From Candidatus Brockarchaeota archaeon (GTDB taxonomy: Archaea > Thermoproteota > EX4484-205 > DTQO01): a DNA stretch of 23,878 bases. The notes under the pieces were generated by a model. It did no database searches. It was not told where the DNA came from and saw nothing but the letters and a program-made list of their open reading frames with translations. The stretch spans positions 1 to 23,878 of the forward strand of contig JAFNJA010000012.1 in the NCBI GenBank assembly GCA_017601265.1, read 5' to 3'. Made by a program: the position numbers and the translations under genes. Below, in pieces: positions 7,082 to 12,285 of the stretch. Within the stretch, counting starts at the first letter, position 1; every line of letters begins with the position of its first letter.

Positions 7082-7570
7082 TCACCCTTTGGCCTCTTTC
7101 TTGGCCTTCTGGGCCTCTGCGACCGCCCTCCTGGAAACTCCGAGCGTCCTCCCTTCCCTGCCCGTCGTCTTGGTCCTCTGCCCCCTGACCGTCAAGCCCA
7201 GCGAGTGCCGCAAGCCCTTCCAGCTCCTCGTGCGCTTCATCGCGTCGATGTCCATCCTGGTCCTTATCTCCAGGTCCGATCCTATCAGGTGGGAGTCTTT
7301 CCCGGTTTCCGGAGACCTCTGCCTGTTCACCATCCAACTTGGAATGCCGTGGGCGATCGGGTTTTCCGTAACCTCTTTTATCCTCTCGATCTCGCTTTCC
7401 GTGAGGTAGCCGAGCCGCGCGTCGAGGGGTATGCCGGCGGCTTTGACGATCGCTTTCGACAAAGTCGGCCCGATGCCCTTTATGCTGCTTATCGCGTGGT
7501 CCACGCGCCTAGAACCGTCGCAGTCCGTGCCAGCTATCCTTATTATGGCCCTGAACTCTCGGCTAGACAT
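7082..7570 (-). CDS. rps13: 30S ribosomal protein S13 (uS13)
   Basis: This small-subunit head protein contacts the P-site tRNA and the B1 bridge to the large subunit. It is 162 residues, starting MSSREFRAIIRIAGTDCDG. It carries the helix-two-turns-helix segment ISSIKGIGPTLSKAIVKAAGI and the rRNA/tRNA-binding C-terminal HSLGLTVRGQRTKTTGREGRT, both diagnostic. The ATG at 7570 is chosen over a longer frame because homology begins there, GGAG lies upstream, and a TATA-like box sits about 29 nt away. The stop abuts the S4 start. It starts a new S13-S4 transcription unit after THEP1. Confidence 0.96.
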   Translation of the reverse strand: MSSREFRAIIRIAGTDCDGSRRVDHAISSIKGIGPTLSKAIVKAAGIPLDARLGYLTESEIERIKEVTENPIAHGIPSWMVNRQRSPETGKDSHLIGSDLEIRTRMDIDAMKRTRSWKGLRHSLGLTVRGQRTKTTGREGRTLGVSRRAVAEAQKAKKEAKG

Positions 7571-7595
7571 CGCTCTCCAGCCCTTCCGCCCCCGC

Positions 7596-7603
7596 AGATA
7601 AAC
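7596..7603 (-). promoter_or_regulatory. TATA-like promoter of rps13
   Basis: Minus strand GTTTATCT is centred about 29 nt before the S13 ATG. The same octamer occurs upstream of L22, the first gene of the large ribosomal block. Confidence 0.5.
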
Positions 7604-7610
7604 ATTCCGC

Positions 7611-7624
7611 GGCCAAAAAAGGCC
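7611..7624 (-). terminator. T6 terminator after THEP1, flanked by GGCC inverted repeats
   Basis: GGCC-TTTTTT-GGCC on the minus strand begins 5 nt after the THEP1 stop. Oligo-T is the known archaeal termination signal; the flanking GGCC palindrome could place it in a hairpin loop. Confidence 0.55.
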
Positions 7625-7628
7625 TTGT

Positions 7629-8180
7629 TCAGGGCTTCGATTTTCTCCCCAGAAACTCGAGTACCGCTTCCGCAACCTTAACCGGGATCGCGTCCCTGTT
7701 GTCGCGCGTTACCTCCAATACCTCTACGTCCTTTCTCGACCTGATCTCTTCCGCGACGGGGTGCTTCAAGTTTCTGTGGATCGTTCCGACGACCGGCTTC
7801 CCGGAATCGAGCGCCTCGCGGACCGCTTTGAGGAACTCTGCGCTGAGCAACTCCATCGGCCCTACCTCGTCCACCGCGACAACGTCGGCGCTCTCGATCG
7901 AAAGTCTAATGGCGACAACGCCTACTGCTTCGAGGCCTGCCAGGTTTACCCTGTACTTCCCCAACCTCGGCCCGTTGCCGGAAACGTCCGCAAGGGTTCC
8001 CGTTCTCCCGTTCAGGATGTCCACGAGCTCGAAGCCCTTCCTCGCCCCGCCCGCCCTGACCTCCCTGCTCACCACGCCCCCGACCACGGCGCCCGAGATT
8101 TTCAAGAGTTCTACGGCGCGGAGCAAAGCCGTCGTCTTGCCTACGCCGGGATTGCCCGTCATGAAGAACGCGCGCTTCAA
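7629..8180 (-). CDS. THEP1-family nucleoside-triphosphatase
   Basis: This P-loop NTPase of 183 residues belongs to the KAP/THEP1 group, which hydrolyses ATP and other NTPs in vitro; its cellular role is uncertain. The Walker A is TGNPGVGKTTALL near residues 8-20. The Walker B is VVAVDEVGPMEL. GKYRVNLAGLE, SGKPVVGTIHR and the flanking region are characteristic of THEP1. The TTG start at 8180 is preferred to the ATG at 8162 because it adds the first beta strand (KRAFF) that must precede the P-loop. GGAGG lies upstream. It follows larA by 18 nt, so the two are probably co-transcribed. Neither has an obvious link to translation, although they sit between TruB and S13. Confidence 0.88.
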   Translation of the reverse strand: MKRAFFMTGNPGVGKTTALLRAVELLKISGAVVGGVVSREVRAGGARKGFELVDILNGRTGTLADVSGNGPRLGKYRVNLAGLEAVGVVAIRLSIESADVVAVDEVGPMELLSAEFLKAVREALDSGKPVVGTIHRNLKHPVAEEIRSRKDVEVLEVTRDNRDAIPVKVAEAVLEFLGRKSKP

Positions 8181-8198
8181 CCTTCAGCGCCCCCTCCA

Positions 8199-9461
8199 CT
8201 AGCGTTCGATAACCGGGACGACCTCGCTTGTGGTCAGGACACCGATGCTCGCTTGCCTTCCCGAAACCGCCTCAGAAACCTCCAGAGCCTCCCGCACGCT
8301 CCCCGCCTTCTCAGCTCCAAGAGATGCGCACTGCCGCCGGCTTAGGCCTTCAGAAACTATGACGAGTTTGGCCTTCCTCCTTACCCTCGCTTGGACCATC
8401 GCGAACGCCGCCGAGGCCAAATCCTGGATCGCGCGATCCTCCACGAGCCTTTCAACCTCCTGCAAATCATGGCGGCCGTGCCTTTCAGCGTCCGGGTGGG
8501 TGGGCGAGATGCCCTCGCGACACGGGGTCACGAGTATCACCGTTCCGCCTCGCTTGACCGCCATGGAAGCCGAAACCGCTCCTTTTACTGCTTGCCAGTA
8601 GTCTATGTCGGCGGGGTGGGAGCTCACGAGGACGACATCCGCTTCTGAAGGTATCCTCGGGCAGAAGATCCCGCTTGCAAGTCCGACGGCCTCCCTGTGA
8701 GCCCTTACCATGTCGCCCGCGAACGCCTCGACCAATTCGCCCCTGCCGTTCAAGACCGTGTTGACTATGAAGTCCAGGCCTACCCTTCTGGCCACGTCTT
8801 CCATGTCGCGCCTGATCGGGTTCTCGGCTTTCCCAAGGATCTCCTCGAAGGGCACCCTCGCCGCCGCGATGTGGGTCGAGAAAGTGGTCGCTTCCGACGA
8901 GACTCCGGGCTGGACCGACTTCGCGCCGCCGCTCCACCCCGCGTACAAGTGCGGAATGACGTTTCCTATCGCCACCTTAACTTCCGCGCTTTGGAACTCC
9001 CTGTTCACGATGACGGGCGTGCCGGAAGGCGTCTTTCCGAGCGTAACCGCGCCTTTGCTCTTCGCGTCGTGGTTCTCCACCTCCACCCGGCTAACGACTT
9101 CTTCGCCGTACCTCTCTACTATCTCCGCGTCGGTCATCGGGCGGTGCGTCCCCAAAGCGATTATGACCTTGACGTCTTTCTCCCTCACTCCCGCTTCCGC
9201 CAACTCCCCTAAGACCTTCGGCAGGATAGCCCGGCACGGGGTGGAGCGCGTGAGGTCGTCAACGGCGATCGCCACCTTCTTTCCTTTTCCGGCAACCCTC
9301 CTCAATGGCGGCGAACCTACCGGATTGGCGAGGGCCTCCGCCACCCTGCTCTCCAGATCTCCAGCTCCCCGAGCCTCCTCGGGCCCGGCCACGAAGGCAA
9401 CCCTGCCGTCGGGCAGCTCGACCTCGATCTCGTCGGCACCGTAGCGAAGCTTGACCTCCAT
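8199..9461 (-). CDS. larA: LarA-family nickel-dependent racemase homologue (DUF2088)
   Basis: LarA proteins racemise or epimerise 2-hydroxyacids such as lactate with a nickel-pincer nucleotide cofactor. It is 420 residues from ATG 9461; a GTG at 9509 is an in-frame alternative. Family motifs are present: DDLTRSTP (68-75), ALGTHRPMT with His106, VIPHLYAGWSGGAKSVQPGVSS with His171 and cofactor-binding Lys181, and STH with His197 as the equivalent of the nickel ligand. DIDYWQAVKGA further on matches the Gln/Lys substrate site. The catalytic set therefore looks complete. The cofactor-making genes larB, larC and larE are not in this window. The substrate may not be lactate, since LarA paralogues act on several acids. 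The leader is long and potentially structured. Confidence 0.87.
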   Translation of the reverse strand: MEVKLRYGADEIEVELPDGRVAFVAGPEEARGAGDLESRVAEALANPVGSPPLRRVAGKGKKVAIAVDDLTRSTPCRAILPKVLGELAEAGVREKDVKVIIALGTHRPMTDAEIVERYGEEVVSRVEVENHDAKSKGAVTLGKTPSGTPVIVNREFQSAEVKVAIGNVIPHLYAGWSGGAKSVQPGVSSEATTFSTHIAAARVPFEEILGKAENPIRRDMEDVARRVGLDFIVNTVLNGRGELVEAFAGDMVRAHREAVGLASGIFCPRIPSEADVVLVSSHPADIDYWQAVKGAVSASMAVKRGGTVILVTPCREGISPTHPDAERHGRHDLQEVERLVEDRAIQDLASAAFAMVQARVRRKAKLVIVSEGLSRRQCASLGAEKAGSVREALEVSEAVSGRQASIGVLTTSEVVPVIER

Positions 9462-9503
9462 GCTCCGTCCTACCTCGGCAGGCGCCGGGGGAGGGAATCT
9501 CTT

Positions 9504-9583
9504 GGGCACGATCCCAGCTTGAACCCTCGAGGCTCAAAGAGCCACAAGCTCTCAGCCAGCGGCTCCAGGCGTAGGCCATGCCC
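9504..9583 (-). promoter_or_regulatory. Candidate structured leader of larA
   Basis: Three nested complementary pairs can be drawn on the minus-strand RNA. P1 is GGGCAUG (9577-9583) with CGUGCCC (9504-9510), 7 bp including one U-G. P2 is AGCUUG (9545-9550) with CAAGCU (9516-9521). P3 is GGCUC (9539-9543) with GAGCC (9531-9535), closed by UUU. The structure ends about 40 nt before the start codon. It matches no riboswitch class I recognise. Confidence 0.35.
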
Positions 9584-9655
9584 CGTGTTTGCCTCGTACC
9601 AAGTTCCCGCTTTCGACTCGAGAACCCCGGCTACCCTTTCTTCCGGAAATGGAGG

Positions 9656-9664
9656 GCTATAAAC
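9656..9664 (-). promoter_or_regulatory. TATA-like promoter of larA-THEP1
   Basis: Minus strand GTTTATAGC predicts a start near 9633 and hence a leader of about 170 nt, unusually long for this window. Confidence 0.4.
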
Positions 9665-9730
9665 CCTTCCGTGCAAACGCCTCCTTCCGATGCCAAAACA
9701 CCTCCCCTTTCCGTGGCCAGGCAGGCCCTC

Positions 9731-9745
9731 GCGGGAAAAAAGCCC
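9731..9745 (-). terminator. T6 terminator after truB
   Basis: On the minus strand CGGGC-TTTTTT-CCCG lies about 30 nt past the TruB stop. As after THEP1, the T6 run sits between two arms of a 4-bp inverted repeat (CGGG/CCCG). Confidence 0.5.
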
Positions 9746-9774
9746 GAATCCAGAACGAGCGCTCTAATTCGGAT

Positions 9775-10798
9775 CTAGCCTCGGCCGTGGCTTCTCCACA
9801 TCCTCGGGTACGTTCCCGGTTCCATCACGACCCTCTTGGTTTCTACCGCTATCCCGCTATCGCTCCGAAGTATGAGGCTCGAGCTTTTCGCGGCCCTGCC
9901 AAGCGCGACGCATCCGCCCTTAAGGCTCTTGATCGCGACCGGTTCCTTTTCCGAGAACGGCGTGTCGAGCTTGCTGATCCCCTTGACAGAAAGGGAAGCG
10001 CCGTGGCAGACGGCGTCCACGGCAGAGTCCTTTATGTAGACCGACGGGAGAACCGCGAGAGCCTCCTCGAGCGGCCTGACGACTTCCCTGATCTTCGATT
10101 CGTCGCCGCCATCCAGCTCCTTTACGGCCTCCGCGATGTCGTAGAGGTCGCGCGAACCGCTCTCGTGGAGGGCCCCGTCCCTCGTCCTCCTCAACTCGGC
10201 CATGTGCGCTCCTACGCCTAAGACGACGCCGATGTCGTGAACGAGCTTCCTTATGTAAGTGCCCGATTCGCACCCGACTTTGAAAAGCACCCTCCTGTCC
10301 TCAAATTCGAGCTGTTCTATGTAGTAGACGACCCTCTTCCTGACCTTTCTCGCGACCGACGACCTGAGGGGAGGCCTCTGGTATATCTCGCCGACGAACA
10401 TCTGGAGCGTCTTCGACAATTCCTCCCTTCCCACCTGCTTGTGCAGCTCGGCGACCGCGACGTACTCCTTGCCGCAGAAGTGCATGTACTCTATGATCTT
10501 CGACGAGTTTCCGATGCAGACAGGCAGGACGCCCGTCACCGCGGGATTTCCCCGTTTCCTCTAGGGTCCCGCTGTGGCCTGCCAAACCGACGCCGAGCAT
10601 TTTCTTGAGCCAAGCCACCACCTCGTGGCTCGTAGGGCCGGCTGGCTTGTCCAGGTTGATCACCCCGTTCGAGATGTACGCTTCCAGCTCCCTCTCGCAA
10701 GGATGGCAACCGTACTCGCCGCTGGTTTCGCTGCGCTCCCTCTCCGCCGTCTCGTACCTCCTCAACCACGGGGCCGTGAATCTTGCTTCGGCCTTCAT
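9775..10798 (-). CDS. truB: tRNA/rRNA pseudouridine synthase TruB/Cbf5, interrupted by a 13-nt intron
   Basis: This is the catalytic subunit of H/ACA guide ribonucleoproteins and also makes tRNA pseudouridine 55. Exon 1 (10561-10798, ATG start overlapping the L14e stop as ATGA) encodes residues 1-79, including INLDKPAGPTSHEVVAWLK and GLAGHSGTL. Exon 2 (9775-10547) encodes VTGVLPVCIGNSSKIIEYMH, KEYVAVAELH, the core CESGTYIRKLVHDIG, MAELRRTRDG and a C-terminal PUA domain (about 245-330). The two exons are in different frames. Removing 10548-10560 joins them as GTL-D-PAVTG with catalytic Asp80 spanning the junction, giving 336 residues, a normal Cbf5 length. Unspliced RNA would yield only a 165-residue protein with no active site. 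Introns in cbf5 are known in Crenarchaeota. Confidence 0.93.
10548..10560 (-). other. 13-nt bulge-helix-bulge intron in truB/cbf5
   Basis: The RNA (minus strand) folds as follows. The outer helix is GCGGGA (10567-10572) with UCCCGC (10541-10546), extended past one A-G mismatch by CAC with GUG. The central 4-bp helix is CCCU (10563-10566) with GGGG (10550-10553). The 5' bulge is AGA (10560-10562) and the 3' bulge AAA (10547-10549). The inner part is a single G-C pair closing a GAAA tetraloop (10554-10559). Cutting after the second base of each 3-nt bulge, as the archaeal splicing endonuclease does, removes exactly 10548-10560 and restores the frame. Confidence 0.9.
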
Positions 10799-11121
10799 TT
10801 CGAAGGGTTCCCTGGAACTTCGCCCTCTTGGGATTTAGGCGTTTCCGGCAATCCGGACAAGAAAGAGGTCAAGTTCGCCCTTGTCAAAGCTGCCAAAACG
10901 TCTTGGTCGGAGGCCCCCCTCCTTATCCTCACCGCCTTCTCCGTTGGAGCGAGGTGGTCCACGTTGACCCTCCTCCTCCTGACGCCGCTCAACTTCTTGG
11001 GCCCCGTGACCAGGACGTAGTTCTCGTCTATCTCGTCCACGATGACGCACCTGAGCCCCTTCTCCCTTCCCCTTTTCTTGACGCATATCCTGCCGACCGA
11101 GAAAGCGGGCAAACCCTTCAC
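10795..11121 (-). CDS. rpl14e: 50S ribosomal protein L14e (eL14)
   Basis: This archaeal/eukaryotic large-subunit protein has 108 residues. The KOW-type SH3 core reads FSVGRICVKKRGREKGLRCVIVDEIDENYVLVTGPKKLSGVRRRRVNVDHLAPT, characteristic of L14e. The ATG start overlaps the cmk stop (ATGA), and its own stop overlaps the TruB ATG in the same way, so translation of cmk, L14e and TruB is probably coupled. The C-terminal 30 residues are a variable tail. L34e, which sits just before L14e in many archaea, is absent; I recall the same for Thaumarchaeota. Confidence 0.93.
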   Translation of the reverse strand: MKGLPAFSVGRICVKKRGREKGLRCVIVDEIDENYVLVTGPKKLSGVRRRRVNVDHLAPTEKAVRIRRGASDQDVLAALTRANLTSFLSGLPETPKSQEGEVPGNPSK

Positions 11122-11663
11122 CTCCTCGACCTCACGTATTCCCTCGAAGCGCGTTCCAGAACGGAAAGGTTCGATTCGAGCGGCATCAAGGCCGTGTTGT
11201 ACACGAGATCGTAAATGGATAAATCGTCGATGTCAAAACCGTAGAATTCCTTGAACCTCCTCCTCTCCGACGCCTCCCTGCTCAAAGTCTCTTCCATGAT
11301 CTCTCGCACGTCCTTCCCGTCCCTCTTCGCTATCCTCTCGACCCTCACCTGCAAGGGAGCGGTGAGGTATATTTTGAAGGAATCGATCCCCCTGGCCAAG
11401 TGGCCGGACAGTTGGGCGTCAACCAAGACGTTTCCCTCCTTCATCAGTTCAACGGTTCTGTCGTCTATCGCCTTGTCGATGCCGGCGTCCGTCTCGCAGA
11501 TCCCGCTCAGTTCCTTCAGCGAGAGCCCCTTCTCGGAGGCGGCCTTCCTGAAGAGCATGCCGGCTGAAACGTGGCGCAACCCGAGTTTCGAAGCTATGTG
11601 CCTCGCGTACGTGGATTTGCCCGCGCCGTGCGGGCCGCTGATCGTTATAACCACTCCCGCCAA
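11118..11663 (-). CDS. cmk: Cytidylate kinase (archaeal type)
   Basis: This enzyme phosphorylates CMP/dCMP with ATP in pyrimidine nucleotide salvage. It is 181 residues with a P-loop near the N-terminus, ITISGPHGAGKSTYARHIA. LRHVSAGMLFRKAA follows as the NMP-binding start, then NVLVDAQLSGHLA and the LID-like region VERIAKRDGKDVREIMEETLSREASERRRFKEFYG. FDIDDLSIYDLVYNT is conserved in archaeal Cmk. The start is TTG 11663, with GGAGG upstream, just after the DUF106 stop; no ATG would keep the first beta strand. Its position between DUF106 and L14e is a conserved archaeal arrangement. Confidence 0.92.
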   Translation of the reverse strand: MAGVVITISGPHGAGKSTYARHIASKLGLRHVSAGMLFRKAASEKGLSLKELSGICETDAGIDKAIDDRTVELMKEGNVLVDAQLSGHLARGIDSFKIYLTAPLQVRVERIAKRDGKDVREIMEETLSREASERRRFKEFYGFDIDDLSIYDLVYNTALMPLESNLSVLERASREYVRSRR

Positions 11664-11666
11664 GGC

Positions 11667-12152
11667 TTACCTCCTCCCCGTACCCAATATCCTTCCCAAT
11701 ACGCTCTGGAAGAAGGTCGCGCAGATGAAGTACCACCATATCGCGGGTATGACGTACCTCCCCTCCGCGGCCTCGTCTGGGAACGATATGAAGTTCTCGA
11801 GAAGGGGCGAAGAGATGTACGCTCCGTACCGCCCAACCTGCGGCACGAACCCGTAGAAGAGCAAGAGTAGGATCCCGATCGTCAGGGCCATCTGCTTGGC
11901 TGTCGCCCCGGCCAATTTGCCCTCGAGCTGCCTGATCCGCGCCTCCCTCTTCTCGAGCCTCTTCATCGCCTGCTTGTCCTTCAGCCTCTGCGCTTCCTTG
12001 AGCTCCGCCCTGTAAGCCTTGACCTCCTCGTCGATCTCCCTTCTCAGGTTGGGATCCATCACCTTCCTCGAGACGAGCATCTGGAAAAGCGTGACTCCGA
12101 ACACGGCCAGCGCCAACAACCCCGTCGATACCGGAGGCAGCAACTGGCTCAA
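11667..12152 (-). CDS. DUF106 membrane protein (EMC3/TMCO1, Oxa1/YidC-like insertase)
   Basis: This 161-residue membrane protein belongs to the Oxa1 superfamily (archaeal Ylp1, eukaryotic EMC3 and TMCO1), which helps insert membrane proteins from the ribosome. It has the family layout: TM1 about 9-28, a highly charged cytosolic coiled coil about 33-80 (RREIDEEVKAYRAELKEAQ, then MKRLEKREARIRQLEGK), TM2 about 87-106 (MALTIGILLLLFYGFVP) and TM3 about 134-153 (VIPAIWWYFICATFFQSVLG). The start is TTG 12152, with GGAG upstream. It follows secY, fitting a joint role in membrane insertion. Adenylate kinase, often found between secY and this gene, is missing. Confidence 0.85.
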   Translation of the reverse strand: MSQLLPPVSTGLLALAVFGVTLFQMLVSRKVMDPNLRREIDEEVKAYRAELKEAQRLKDKQAMKRLEKREARIRQLEGKLAGATAKQMALTIGILLLLFYGFVPQVGRYGAYISSPLLENFISFPDEAAEGRYVIPAIWWYFICATFFQSVLGRILGTGRR

Positions 12153-12163
12153 GGCGCCATCTC

Positions 12164-12207
12164 CCCCTCAACGAGGGCCTTTGGGTTCGGCGTCCGGCTT
12201 GGACGCG
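12164..12207 (-). promoter_or_regulatory. Two hairpins in the DUF106 leader, one touching the ribosome binding site
   Basis: In minus-strand RNA, GCGUCC/GGACGC (12191-12207, 6 bp, 5-nt loop) is followed by CCCUC-GUU-GAGGG (12165-12177). The GAGGG arm runs directly into the GGGGGAG ribosome binding site of the DUF106 gene, so this fold could limit its translation. Confidence 0.35.
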
Positions 12208-12254
12208 AGCCCCCTCCCAAACAGATCATTCAAGGAGCACCAGCGTTCAAACCG

Positions 12255-12260
12255 AAAAAA
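12255..12260 (-). terminator. T6 run downstream of secY
   Basis: TTTTTT on the minus strand lies 26 nt after the secY stop, within CTTCTTTTTTCGG. It is a likely oligo-T terminator, without the flanking palindrome seen after truB and THEP1. Confidence 0.4.
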
Positions 12261-12263
12261 GAA

Positions 12264-12273
12264 GGTATTAAAG
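12264..12273 (-). promoter_or_regulatory. TATA-like promoter of DUF106-cmk-L14e-truB
   Basis: Minus strand CTTTAATACC predicts a start near 12242, just past the T6 run, giving a leader of about 90 nt that contains the two hairpins described for DUF106. Confidence 0.4.
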
Positions 12274-12285
12274 CGTGGCGGAGCG

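Larger units (their letters stand above)
9462..9774 (-). other. Intergenic region and leader upstream of larA
   Basis: About 310 nt lie between the TruB stop and the LarA ATG. The stretch holds, in transcription order, a T6 terminator, a TATA-like box and a possible leader of about 170 nt with three nested stems. A 68-codon frame (TTG 9676 to TAG 9470) has GGAGG just before the TTG and ends 8 nt before larA. However, its start lies upstream of the predicted transcription start and the protein resembles nothing I know, so I do not call it a gene. Confidence 0.4.

Noticed and set aside
9497..9583. tRNA-like element in the larA leader (7-bp acceptor-like stem, GGTTCAA, discriminator A)
   Set aside because: The GGTTCAA has no 5-bp T-stem around it and no anticodon arm can be placed, so it is not a tRNA. 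The stems are kept only as a possible leader structure.
9470..9676. 68-codon frame ending 8 nt before larA, with GGAGG before its TTG
   Set aside because: Its start is upstream of the only TATA-like box, there is no ATG or GTG in frame, and the protein resembles no family. It overlaps the folded leader.
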